Assembly (NCBI RefSeq): GCF_020921035.1
Contig: NC_063157.1
Coordinates: 868,001 to 932,000 of the forward strand
Reading direction: 5' to 3'
DNA length: 64,000 nt
DNA from: Rhodamnia argentea
Taxonomy: Eukaryota; Streptophyta; Magnoliopsida; Myrtales; Myrtaceae
Position numbers and translations under genes: made by a program. Below are positions 48,797 to 62,300 of this stretch, piece by piece. The notes under the pieces were generated by a model that worked only from the letters and a program-made list of their open reading frames with translations, was not told the DNA's origin and searched no databases. Position 1 is the stretch's first letter, and each line of letters begins with the position of its first letter.

Positions 48797-51700
48797 CGCT
48801 AAAAGTCCTAAAATTTATCATGAAAATGTAATTGAATATTAAAATTTGCAAAAAGTGCAATGAAATTTTAAAACTTGTCAAATTAGTTCAATCGAGTTCT
48901 TCTATAATTCTATTAATTCCCCAATTTGGTTTAAGGAAAATATCGACATGGCTTTTTCTACTACTTTCCCTATCTTACGTGGCCATAACATGGCTAAACA
49001 CATGAACTTTCATGCTAAAAGGATGTTGTTTTGACCAAAATTTGATTTTGGTTATGGAGTTTATTTAAATTAAATGAAAAATAAGCTAAATGAAGAGGAA
49101 GAAGGCAGACTCTTTGTCGCGACCTAAAAAATCACGTTTAGGTTAATGGATTATTAGGCTAATTTTAATGACTAACCTGATACGGACTCTCCCAAGTCCT
49201 ACCAAATTGCAACTTTGATTAATTAGAATGATTTAAAACTTGGAGTCGCCACTAACCATTTTTGGTAGGTTGGTTAGATACCTAAATAAAATAGCGGGAG
49301 AACTATTTTATTCCTACGAACCAGAGATTAAGGATTCGGGGATTTGGTTACATTAACTAATTAAAGTTAATGCCCTTTCGGTACCTTAATTTCATGAGAT
49401 GTCCTAAATCGACGACTCAAGCTTGATTGAATTTAGGTTCAAACGAGGTGTTTTTATGTTTTCATGTTTTCATTTATTTAGAATGGATGCAATGCATGAC
49501 ATGCAAGACTAATCTATATGCAAAAATTAACTAATCAATTAAAACATGCAAGTTGACATGGCAAAATATAACATGCAACATGGACATGCAAATATATAAT
49601 ATGTGAAAATGTGACGTGCAAAAATGCGACATTGCAGAATGAATATACAAACATGCGAATGACTATGGCATATTAAAAAAATGATATAAAAATGTAAGGC
49701 AAGCAAATATGACATAGAAAGTGAACATGTGACATGCGAATAGATATGGTATGCAAGACAAGAATTTACGCCTAGCCTATATGAAATGCAACATGTGATA
49801 TGCATGATGTGGATTTTCGAAAAAAAAAAATGTGGTATGATGATGTTTTGGTGATATTCTTTTCTAAAAAATGATATGCAAAAGATATGATACGAATAGG
49901 ATATGCAAGATACGCATAGATGACGGGAGATATGCAAGATATGCAATGATATGTTATCCTAATCTACACGAGATATGTATGAGATTTTTTTTTTTGTATT
50001 TTTTTTTTTATAAATAAGATGAGATATGCATGAAGTCACAAAAGATGACAATGAACTGATTTTCATTCCTTTTCTTTGAATTTTCGGCTAGATTAAGAAT
50101 ATTTTGATTTGATTCTCTTGATTTAAATTTTCAAAATAAACTTAATGAGATTTAATCAGACATGGATTATAAGAAACCATATCTCACTAATTTTTAGGAT
50201 TTTTTTAAAAGTTTATCGGGAAATTTAAATCAAACAAGATCTCAATCAATTGTAGAATATCAATCCAATCGGATAATTCAAAATAGCAATCCGGATAAGT
50301 CGAAACGAATCAAACCCCATCCTCTTGCATTTTTTCAAAAAAAGATATTCCTAAATCTAAATTCGGCTTTTTGAAGATAGCAAATCGGATCTAAACGGCG
50401 ATAGATCGGATGGACTAAATTCCCATCTTTACTAAGTTGGAGGGTCGTATCCGAACGGCGACGGACAAGTTTATCCAACTTAACATAGATGTTGCCTATT
50501 AGGGAATAAAATTCCCTAATTTAGATTTAGGATTTTTTATTCTGAAAACATATCCAATGAGTCCAATTAAACCCGCTTTTCAAAATTTATGATAAAAATT
50601 AGGGTTTTGATATGCAAAATTTGCTCCTTGAATTCCCCCGTAAAAATTTTCAGTGTTCATGTCGAAGAACGGAAAACAAACAGCGACTAATTCATGCAAA
50701 ACAGCGACAACAATAGTCCAAAGTCTCACCTTTAAGTTCGCAAAAAATTCTGCATGTGTTAGTAGCACGAATAACACGAAAACAGCTTGATTTGGATAAA
50801 AAAAAAACATGCGAACAGTGCAGAAACAGCAGAGACACAGCAGCAAAGCAGTAGATAAAGCACTCTAAAACATGCTTAAATTACCCTAAATGTGCAAGAG
50901 TATTACCTTGAATTGCTCAGAAAAAATCTGCACACACAAGCTGTGGGATCCACCCAAAAACAGCAACGAGAATGGTGTAAAACAGTGAGGAAAACGACCT
51001 TGAATAGTGGACCAAAATCTGCACAAAACAACAAGTGTAATCCGGCAAAAACAGCTGCTGTTTTCAGCACGAACAGCAGTGAAAACAGAAGAAAAACAGC
51101 CTCGGAATCTGTCTTGAACAGCAAATTCTTGGCCTGAAGAGCTGTGGATTCCACCGGTGTTTTCTTGCTCGATGTATTGGCTTTGGGATTGCAATATCTT
51201 AACGGGGACCACCAACAGAAGCAATATTGATGGCACGAGCAAGAACCGCAGCAACTTCAAGCACACGTCGTCTGTGGTAGAAAAAAAAGTGCCGCCGATA
51301 TAGGTGCCTCGGCCAAGGAAGGACTAAATCCCCCTCTCTTTCTCTCACTTTTGTTTTGTGTATCCTCTCAATTCTATTCTGAAAAATTCTGATCATGTGG
51401 AATCCCTTTAACCCTAGGCATAGAGATGCATTTATAGAGAAAGCTAGGGCTTTGAGTTGTAGGGTTTATTTAAACCATTAGATCAAAAACTCCAATTAGA
51501 TATCGATCATTAGATCGAAAATTCTGATCTTGAGGAGACCTATTGGACTTAGACTCTTACAATTTTCGGCCAAATGAATGAGGAGGGCGAAATGGGCTAC
51601 TTTTCAATATTTTACGGGCTCGTTTTGTGATTCCGGACTCACTTGGACCTTAACTAATAAAATGGGTAATTAATTAAGGCCTTTTTGCAATTTTAATAGC

Positions 51701-52510
51701 TCAAACGGGCTGTTTTGAGTCCAAAATTATAGTAAAAAATTCTGCACCCTCTCTAGTGACTTTCGAGTCGATTTTAACTCGATCGTCCGTTGGAATCATT
51801 CTCAATTGACTCATCTCTAGCCCTAGCCGACATGACGTACACTCGACCGACAAAAATTAAATATGCAATGCATGAAAATTTATTTTTTTTGTGAGAATTA
51901 TGAATAACTCTCATTTTATGCTTATATGAATGGTTTTCTAAAAATCAAAATTTAGGTGTCAACACCTGCCAATGCAATGGCCCTTGCCATCGCAACCCCG
52001 TCATTGGTTGAAAGGGCCGACGATGGTTGGGGATCACCAGGCCCCGGCCAGTGGGCCATGACCCTTGCACAAATGCTTTTAGGCCCTCGCCTACAATCCA
52101 CGAGGGTCACCGGCCATTGGTCGAGGTCGTGGACCCTCCTCCCTCACCGTCGCCGTCCCTTTTCAGTAATTGTGGGTGACCACGGCGAGGGCCTAGGCCC
52201 TTGCAATTTCCCCTACTTCTTCCTTTAAAAAAAGAAAAGAATTAGCTTATATTTTCATTTAATTTGTATAAAATACTTATTAAAATCAGATTTTGACGAA
52301 ATGAGATCCTTTTAGTCACATCAACCCCACATAGGATAAAGAAAATAATAAAAAAGTCACGTTAGCATTTTTCATTGGCAAATTGAATTGCGTTAACGAA
52401 ATGACTCGATGGAATCAATTTGATAAATTTTAAGATTTGATTGCACTTTTGAAAGTTTTAGAACTCAATTGCACTTTCTTGATAAGTTTCGGGACTTTCA
52501 GTACACATAT
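48797..52510. mobile_element. Long-TIR non-autonomous DNA element split by an LTR
   Basis: The left arm (48797-49114) and the right arm (about 52210-52510) are inverted copies for roughly 300 bp. Left phrases 'agtcctaaaatttatcatga', 'caaattagttcaatcgagt' and 'aaattaaatgaaaaataagc' reappear in the reverse-complemented right arm as 'agtcccgaaacttatcaaga', 'caaattgattccatcgagt' and 'aaattaaatgaaaatataagc'. A GC-rich core (51965-52210) with 'gcccttgc' and 'gcgagggcc' phrases lies between them. The core and left arm are pushed apart by a 2850-bp LTR-like block (49115-51964). The parent element was thus about 860 bp. Target duplications at the outer ends are not clear. Confidence 0.7.
49115..51964 (+). 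mobile_element. Solo LTR-like element, Tat/Ogre type
   Basis: The block begins TGTCGCGACCTAAAAAATC and ends ATTTAGGTGTCAACA, the TG...CA limits of an LTR. A 'ttggagtcgccac' phrase lies at about 49239. In my memory the pairing of 'TGTCGCGACC', 'GAGTCGCCAC' and a '..AGGTGTC(A/T)ACA' end is characteristic of Tat/Ogre-lineage Ty3/Gypsy LTRs in plants. The length of 2850 bp is long but within that lineage's range. No gag or pol lies inside or beside it. The flanking pentamers (CTCTT and CCTGC) do not match, so a target duplication is not visible. Open frames inside (for example 50580-50846, minus) look non-coding. Confidence 0.55.
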
Positions 52511-53340
52511 TAGATGATATTTACGTTAAATATTGGGGTGTCGTTCGTGCTCCCTATCGATAAGAAGGCACGACGTCCTGCTCTAGTTGGGGTTTCAAGG
52601 GATAGCGCCCTCGTAACACTAGAGGGCTTTTATAGTTTGAACCTGTATTTATTAATAGTTTAGATTTGGACCCATGAATAGCTTATTACATATAATCTTA
52701 TTTTCTTATAGTTGAGTGATGTAATAGGAGGGATAGATGCTAATTGTAGTGAAATCCTCAGCTGGACGTAACGCTAGTTTAAGGATAAAATGACATTAAT
52801 ATTGTGTCTTAATTTCTCTTTATTGCTTTTACTCTTTATCTTGTTGTGATTGTGCGCATAATCCTATCATCAAATTTGGGAAAACAAGAGTTGATTGAAC
52901 TAGCGATGACGAAAGTATTTCTATTTGACACACACCTTTTGCCATCATCTTGATATAGGTCAAGCATAAGCTAAAATTTTTGGCTCGGTTGTGTTGTGGC
53001 TAAAGAAATGAAGCCAATACCATCAGAAATGAAAGATTATATAATCCTGGTCTTGTCTGAACTTTTGTTTCCCCTAAAACATATCATCCGCGTTACATGA
53101 ACACCTGTAATCCTACTTGATATCCAAATTTTGCACGAACTGATCCGGTTAAGAAACTAATATATATAGGACTGACTGACTCTGTGAATCAGTTGCCCTT
53201 CCTTAAAATCAGTAGTTCAAACTGGAAATGATCTCTGCAAGCATACTGTTCATGACATGAGTGCCGAATTCGCCCCTTCAATCCGCAATGGGAATGCTAC
53301 CGGCCTCGCCATATGCCGATAGTGAATGTGAAAAGATTTT
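52511..53340. other. 3' flank of the ABCG gene
   Basis: About 830 bp between the long-TIR element and the ABCG stop codon. The part nearest the gene is presumably its 3'UTR. I see no other gene or repeat here. Confidence 0.4.
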
Positions 53341-56300
53341 TTATCGCCTCTGGAAGTTGAGTGCCTTGAGGGAAACAGCGAAAATGCAAGCAAAGAGCAT
53401 GGGGAACGCGACCATCACAACGGCGGCCACTCCCAGGAAGTCGTGTCTATAACCCAAGTAATCTTTGATGTATTGTTTCACCGAGCCGCCAGAGTCCTCG
53501 AGCAGGTCCTCCACATCGCCGTACTGCGAGGCCACCAACCCGTACAAAGTCCAAGCAGTGGGACATGCCCAATAGAACCATTTCCACCAAACAGGCATCC
53601 TCTGTCAAAGATATAGCAAGTGATGGTAGTCTGGGGAAAGAAGAAAATCAGCAATATCATCCAAAGGGTTGCTAGATAGAACTTACGGTTCGCGGCACTA
53701 GGAACCCCGAGAAGAGGTTCCATTGAGGGAAGATTGCATAGGAGATGATGCCGGCAACTTGTAGGTTCGGGGTCAAGCCTACTGCTATCATGGCAAAGTA
53801 GTTGTAACTCAAAATGACGAAGAACATGAAGAACAGAAACCAGAAAAATTTCTCAGCTGTCCATTCGAACCCAATCATCGGATAAACTATGAGGGTGTAC
53901 GTTATGACTTGTGCAAGGATGTAGGGGACTTCAATCAGAACCTACAATACCGGGATTCAAACCACATAAGGAACATTTAATTAGAGTACTGACTTGTAAG
54001 AGAAGATCGGGATCATTGCGAAGCAAAATTTTTACTTGTGCTAGAGCATATGGCAGGGCCGAGTACATTCCGGCAGCTCGCTCTCTGTAAAAAACTATTC
54101 TTTCCACTGATATTACCGGTTGCACGGGAGTTGCATTTTGGACGCCAAGGAAGATAGCAGTTGAATACATTGAGCCCATTGCATTAAGCAAGTCTATTCT
54201 TCGGTTCCTGCAATATTTGAAGTTTTACAAACAATGCATCAGTTCGATGGTACATGGGCCAAAACTTTTACGTTTATAGACAGGACTTACGTTTTAGATC
54301 CGATATCCCAGTACATACTCCCGAACATTAAAGCTACGAAGATGCTGAAGAGGTGCCGAACGGCTGTATAGTTTGTGTTGCGCCAGTAAGACCAATGTTG
54401 TTTCCATAAGCAAGCGGTTAATTGGGTGAAAGTTGACTGTGAATACTTAGTCGGGAAGTAGAGATCCTTGGAATTAGGAGGCGGTAAACTCAACTCTTTG
54501 ACGAAAGCCTTGTTTCTCCTGGAAAATTGCAGGATGTGTCAATCTAACTCCCTGTGATCTACGCGAGTCTGCCTCTTATGGTCACTAACAAGGCTAAAAT
54601 TTGGTCTTTTGGTAATGCAGTGAACCCACCGATACAAGACCGAACTTCTGTATAAAGCGGCAAAATCAATCCCCAGAGCAAGCTCTTGTGCTGGTGCCGT
54701 GACTTCAAGCATCCAAGTTGCTGGATTATAACCATCTTTGATTTTGCTAACTCCTTGGATTCCCTTTTCACATGAAGATATCTCTTTTTGGTGATTCATG
54801 TAACTTTCGCAAAAAAGGGATATTGAAATGGTATTGGCTGAAATAAGCACCTCAAAGTAGTTGATCAGATGACAAGAATGGTGACCCAATGGACCAACAT
54901 ATATCTCTTGCCCACCGCGTTTCAATAAGAGAAGCTAACGCACAAGTAAAAGTACCTGGATCATGCATCGATAGCATTACGAATAAATTTCTGTACTTTG
55001 GAGGTGTAGACATTACTTACCTCATCGAAAGCTTCAAATATATCGATGCTCGGCTGGTGGATAGTGCACACAACAGTTCTGCCTGTATCCACCGTATTCC
55101 TTACTGTTCTCATGACAATAGCAGCCGCTCTTGCATCGAGCCCGGAGGTTGGCTCGTCCATGAAAATAATAGAGGGGTTTGCTACTAGTTCGACTGCTAT
55201 GGTTAGCCTTTTGCGTTGCTCGGTAGAGAGACCATTGACACCAGGCAAACCTACCAAGGCTTGTCGCAGTGGATTTAGTTCCACAAGCTCCATGACTTCC
55301 TCAACAAACATCTGTAAATGTTATTTGGAATACAAATGATATGATGGATAACACTATCTTGATGACGGCTTCACATATAGCTAGAAAAGTGAACCAAATA
55401 CCAGTGAAGATAACAAACTTAACTCACCAAAAAGAGCCATCAAACTTGGGATCCTTAAAGAAGCAAATTTTTTTAGCAGATCATTTCAAGGGAAAAAGAA
55501 CAGATATTGGGAATAGAAGCCAACCGTTCTGGTTTCATTGTTGACATCAGCTGGTAAACGCAGCCATGCAGAGTAAACCAACGACTCATATACAGAAACA
55601 TGAGGGGAATGGATGTCGTTTTGTTCGCAGTAGCCGGAAATCCGAGCGAATGTCTCCTGCTTCTTTGGATACCCGGATATTGTTATGGTCCCTTCAATGT
55701 ATCCTCCAGTTTTTCTACCAGCCAACACATCCATCAAAGTAGTTTTACCAGCACCGCTAACGCCCATCAAAGCTGAGAGAACACCGGGCCTAAAAGCACC
55801 ACTTACTCCACCTAAGAGCACCAATTTATCCTCGACGACACCTTGACTCCTCATTTCCTGCCAACATAAGTGAAACGACAAATTATTTAGCTAATTTGAC
55901 ATAGGGATATTTGCGTAGGAACGTTTTATGCTCTATCCTGATGAGGGCTTCTATCATGATGAGGGTTCAACTTGAACCCTGTTACCTGTGGCATGTCAAC
56001 TGAATACTTGATTTCATCGAAAGTGATAGAGTGTTGCTCAAATGGCAGGACCATTCCTCTGTTCCTATTAGTCACGCCTGCCATCTCAGGCCTTGTAATT
56101 GAGGATCTGGGTGAAATCACTGCAAGTCCCAAAAGAAGGCAAATACATTATGCAAGTCCTTTATAAAAGGAGTTGTTATTTCAGTCTATTGTTAGTCTTT
56201 TGTTCGTCACCCGTCTGAAAAGATAGATAATAGAGGCCAAAAGAAACAATGACACAACGTACCTGATACTTGTTGGTGACTAGAACCCCGAGACGGCAGC

Positions 56301-59300
56301 TGAATTGATCCTCCTTCTTTATTATCATTGTCATTGCTTTGATCATCTCCTGATTTTATGGTCTGAGTTCGTCCATAGGCTGCAAATAGCTTACAGAACT
56401 TATGCTCGCTCTAATGGACAGAAACCTAGAGAAGAAGGAACTGGAATCTACTTACGGTCAAGGAAAGTGAGAGCCAGTGGGAACGTGAGGTTGAAGAGCA
56501 AAAGGAATCCAAACAGTGCCCCCACTCCTATCCAATACCAGTAGGCATTGGCAAAAATTCCACGCGACTCCAACGATTGAACTCCTAGTGTTTCGTTTGA
56601 ACTTGAATTGAAGGGAACCTATCACATGGCACAAAAAACAGGAATCAGTTGGTCAGAGAATGATATTCCTAGAGAAATATGAAATACTGGCACCAAGCAA
56701 TTACAAGGCTTCACCTTGTTCCAGTTTGGTGATAACAACTCATTAGCGGCTAGCGCATTCTGCCCGTACATTAAGGGTGATACCCAGTAACCCCAAATCC
56801 ACCATTTCTTTATTTCCTCTGCCATTCATATAGAGAAGGGTAATTAGAACTCCTTTCAATGACAGAAGGCCAATGGAGAAAGAAGTTTTGAATTCTAATA
56901 TAGGCTGTACCTCTTGAAAGGACAACACCACTTAATGAAAAGAAAAGAAGCAGAGAAAATGACCCAAATGTGTTTGCAAGAATCATGTTTCTACCCACTG
57001 CCCCAATTGTCCGAAATAACGCGGATGCCATCTGCTGGGCGAGCACAAGCAAAAGGTACTGCCTGAACAACCTGCAAACATGACACAGAAACTTCATATA
57101 TCGAAACAATAGAAATCTTACATACTGGATGTTGCATTTGCCATCCTTCAACAGTGGAATTATCCCCTTCCTTTCTCACCTGTCAGCATGTGGATCAAAT
57201 CCAATGACATAGTAGGTAAGGAACACCCAAACAGCAACCTCCACGAAGGTGATTGGGATCTTTGTAATCCAAATTGGAAGAGCATATGCCCATGCCGGGT
57301 AAAAGAGGAGATCTCTTTGCTTGTAGAAAACCGGGAGCTTGGCAATTGTCATGGAAATCTCCACCATTCCATTGAACATGATCATCACAAGTTCGAAGAA
57401 CAATGCTCCAATATAAATCCCTCCATCGGTTATGGTATCTCGAGGCATATGAGTCCGAAAGAAGAGGGTCATCGTAATACATGCTTGAACTGTGAGCTGA
57501 TAAACAAGTTGCATCATATTAGTACATTAGCTTGTTCAAGTTTGAAATGGGAATTGAAGTCGGCATTTACCTGAAAGGTCTTAAAAGTGTAAACAAAGGA
57601 GTTCCTTCTCATAAGCAAGTTTTCTCTTGAAGCACAAGCTCGCAGCAAATCCTTTACTCCTACACCATATTTTTTGGTAGTCAAAGCAGCTGGGTGGTTC
57701 TTGCTTCGATCGAAAGGAGTGGAAAGCTCGTCCCTGAGTTTCCTTCCCAAGTGAAACGAATGGAATGCCTCTGCGAATTCCCGAACCGTCACAAATGTGT
57801 AAGGATCATCTTTACGTGCCCAATATTGCTGCTGATCTTTCCGTGACGTTACCTGTCAATAGAAAAGGAAAATGTGTTCTTGCAAGACAGTAGCTTTGAG
57901 AATACTTTTCATCTCCTAAAAGCTGCAGGGTGGAAAATTGTTGCGTTTCAACTTACTTCTTGCAAGAAGTCGGCAATACCCTTCCTCTCAGGGCATTTAA
58001 ATCCCATGGATTCGAAGAAATCTAGCACAAGGTCACGAGGACCTTGGTACACGATCTGGCCATCGGATAGAAGAATAATGTCATCAAACATGTTGTAAGT
58101 CTCGGGAGCTGGCTGGAGAAGGGAGATAACAGCTGTCCCATTGAAAATGTGATTAACTTGCTTCAGGGACTTCACTATTTGGTACGTTGTTGAGGTATCG
58201 AGCCCGGTAGATATCTCATCCATGAAGAACGCCATCGCAGGCCCGACCAGCATCTCACCTGGAAAATACAGGTCAGTGATCAGTTTGTTGATTAGACTAG
58301 AGAAGGAGCATTCGATATTAATTTCGTGGTAACAACAACTATCCAAGTTGCTTCTAACCCGTGGTCACACGCTTCCTTTGTCCTCCAGAAATACCCCTGA
58401 TCATTTGATTTCCGACCATGGTATCTGCACAAGCTTCTAGCCCTAAAATCTGTGGAAAAAGGGCATGTTCAGTGAAGTCTTATAATTCCAAAAATGCTTG
58501 TTGAACAATTTTTTTTTTTAGTGATTCTTGTCAAGATTACCTTAAGAACATAATCTGTGACAACACTAGCCTCCTGACCTGGCATTGCTGCAGCCTGAGG
58601 GATTTTACACCACAAAAGATTTGCTTGAGAAGACCCCAAAAGCAAACTCAACAGTGTCTTTTGGCCATGGGAAAGAAAAAACTATCCCAGAGTTGGACTG
58701 AAAAAACCATCAGTTCCTTGCCCAGTTTTCTTATGCATAATCTGTTTCATTTTCTTGTTTGATTTGGAAAAGGGGAGAAAAGCAACTACTAGCTAACCCT
58801 TCTTTGATTACCTTCATGTAGACATCAATATCAGGATCTGGTTTTATATTTGCTGCTTTCTCTCTTCTTGATAGCTCTGCCAACATATCTACAGAATGCC
58901 ACAAAAGGATCCACCTTTTTCTCATTCTAAAGGTCTTTCAAATACAGTCTGACTATGAAAATGATAAAAGAAAATAGGTTCCTAATTACCATATCGAGTT
59001 CCGACCCCCTGACATCTTGCAGAGAAGGCCAGAGTTTCTCTAACTGTCAATTCTCCAATATGAAGATCATGTTGACTTATGTAAGCAGCAGTTCTTTGGG
59101 GCACAAACTCATTGAAGCTATGTCCATTGTAAGTAACCTTTCCTGCCGTCTAAGTAACAACAATCGTGCTTTTAGTAGAACTTGAAACAGATTTAGTTTC
59201 AGCAGCCAAACACTGAAAATAGGAAAACACAAAGATAAGGTGTGAATTTGAACGAGGATTTACGTGAATTAACCTTTAGTTTGGGGTCAAGCTTAGCAGC

Positions 59301-62300
59301 CAAAGCTAACAAGAGTGTGGTCTTCCCTGAACTAGGAGGACCTAAAAGCAATGTCAGCCTGCAAAAACTGAATGCAAATCAGAAGCAGGTTGCTCTTCAT
59401 CATTTCATTCAAGCCAAAAACCAAAAAAGCAAACTGAACTCGGAAATGCCATTCCCTTTTATTTGGTTTGAAGTTGCTTTTAATTTGGTCTGATTTGCCC
59501 ACCTGCCAGGTTTGATGATCCCACTGACATCTTGCAGGATAGTCAAGTGTTTCTTTCTGTTAGGAAGGATGTGCAGGAAATTCAAGAGGCCCTTCAACAA
59601 CAAAAGGAAAACAGATAACAAGAAGAAGAAGAAGAAGAAGAAGAAAATATTAGGCAGAAACATATTCAGAACATTTGAGCATTTGTACAAAATTAATGGT
59701 CAGTCATCTGGTCTCTGCTAAATGGAAAATCAAAAGTGTACTTGTCGTGTTTGATGTACTAGCTTGTGCTGGTGCTTACCTCTATGAAACCGATACTGAA
59801 ATTAATGAAATTGGGCGCAGCTCTGCTTCGGGCATGAACCTCCGTCTCGACGTTCAAATGCTCATATCTCACTTCGATTGTAGCAAGATCAATTCCAACT
59901 CTGCAAAGAAACCCAGATTCACAAGAACCAAAATTGGACAAAATATCACTAAAACTCCATCGTCAGGTGTGGGTGCCAAATCGGTCTTATTATTGTCAAG
60001 TTTTCCTAAATACACAGCTGCTCGAAGCTTCGAATATCTTTACATTTTAATACTTTTCCTGAATTAATGCTACGATAATTATATTTAAGTAAATTTTAGC
60101 TGATGATCTCTATAATAGTAAAAGTAGAAACTCATTTAAAATTGTATTGATTTGATATTCCTGCTATTTTTTTACCAGGTGTTTTCATAATGAATCTAAA
60201 GATGATGTTAATTTATCCATGGATGTTCGCCTGTATGTACATATATATACACACCCTCATTGTTTAGATTGATATTTTGTGTTTAGTGTTTTCTATATAT
60301 ATATATCCCCTCATTGTTCAGATTGATAATTTGTGTTTAGTGTTCTCTAAAAAAAAAAAAGGACCATGATTTAGATTAATATTAGAAAACACTTTCTAAA
60401 CAGTGAGGAACGAGATTTAGATTATAGAAAGTTTTCAATCTTTATGTAAAGAATAAGATTTAGATTAATATTTGGTACTAGAATCTGTAACTAAAATGAA
60501 TGGTGTTTCTAGATATCTTAATGAAAATATTTAGGACTATTTTTTTGTCAAAAAAAATTCGTAAAGTAACAGGAACGGCAATAGGATACTACTCTGAGTT
60601 TCTTCTTTTGCGATTGTAGAGATGACAATCGAAAATTTACTTAAATGAAAGTATTGTACTATATATAAGGACTAAAAGGGTAAAAAGGTAATAAAAAGAT
60701 ATTGCACGTCATTATGAAAGCTTGTGAATGTCTAAACTGAACAAATTTATGGACTAAATTGAATACTAGGAAATAGTTCAAGGACCATATTGAATGACTT
60801 GAAAAGTGCAATGATGACATTGCACATTTGATGAATGTTCAAGGACTAGCTTCAGGTAACCAACTCTCATTTGAGTTTGAACCAATTGATAAGTCTAAAA
60901 ATGACATTGCATATTGGGCTCAAGTTTAGAGATTATTTCTGGGTTACCAACTCTCATTTGATTTTTTTACCAACGTGTATTTTTTTCCTTGAATTTACCA
61001 AATTTTCTTTAAGTTGCCACTTTTATTTGGCTTACTTATCAACACTATTGCCAACTCTTTCTAGAAATTACCATGCTCAATTATAGTGATTACTAATTTT
61101 TCTTCAATCGCTTTAAAAGCTAATTTTGCATTACCAACTGTTGTTTGTGTTAATTACCAACTTCTGTTATCTCTAACAAAAAAAGTTTCTTTTACTCTCT
61201 ACCAACTTTTATTTGCCTTTTTTGCGATGCCTTAATCTAATGGCTATTATTACATCGAAATACATTTCGTCAACATATCATCTTTCTCCAATCTAATTGT
61301 TAACTGGATTGCCAAATCTCACTTGAGTTGTTTACCAATGATTATTTGATTTTTTTTTCTTTATCATTTACCAACTTATCTATTGAGTTACAACTTTTAT
61401 TTTCCTCGCTAACCGAACATTTAGTGTGACTAAATTATCAACTAATTTTTTCATAAGTAACTCTAATTGATTGATAAGCAATGTTCATTTGATTTTTTTT
61501 AATTACCAACTTCTCTTGTTATTTACCAACTTTTTATTTAACTTTCTTTCCAACACCTTTAAATTATCAAGTACCACATAAAATAACCAACCTCTATAGG
61601 GCGACTTACCAACTATATTCCCGATTAAGTAACATAAAAGTTGATAAAGTAAAAAAAAAATGAAAATAAAAAAAGATGGTAACTAACTGAAATAAATATT
61701 GGGAACACAAAACTAGTAGATAATTTTATCGGAGAAAATTTCATAAACGACTGAAACTCAAGCTAATAATTTCATATAATATCTATTTAATCTGAGGCTT
61801 AACTCAAAAGGTAAATAAGAGTGAGTAAAAGATGAAAAAAACCCAACACGAGATAGCAACTCAGTCGACGAATTGTTGGTAAGTCACTTCCAGTACTTTT
61901 TGAAAAATTTGGAAAATTTTAAGCGTAACCAAGAAATACACATAAAAATTAGTAAAAGATAAGAAAAAGGTTGCAAACTAGAAAAAAGAAAAATAAAAAA
62001 AACATCGGCAAGTAAGTCAAATGCGAGTTGGTTTCCCAATTCTACATAGTGATATAATGAAAAAGAAGTTGGTAAGTCAGGCTAATTAACATTGGTAATC
62101 TCCAAAAAGTTGGTATATTTAAAGGGTTACTAACCAAGGCAAGTAAAAATCAGTAACTCAATTGCAAAGTTGGTATATCACACAAAGAGAATTAAACGTA
62201 GTTTGACAAAAGTTGGTAAATCACTCTCATTTAGGTTGGCAATTTCATGTAAGAGCAAATACATTCAAAGCATTGGCAAGTAGTGCAAATCACAGTCCAT

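Noticed and set aside
53262-53282. 'gaattcgccccttc' resembles a TA-cloning vector junction next to the ABCG 3' end.
   Set aside because: It has an extra C compared with the common vector sequence, and genomic-looking sequence continues on both sides, so it is most likely chance.
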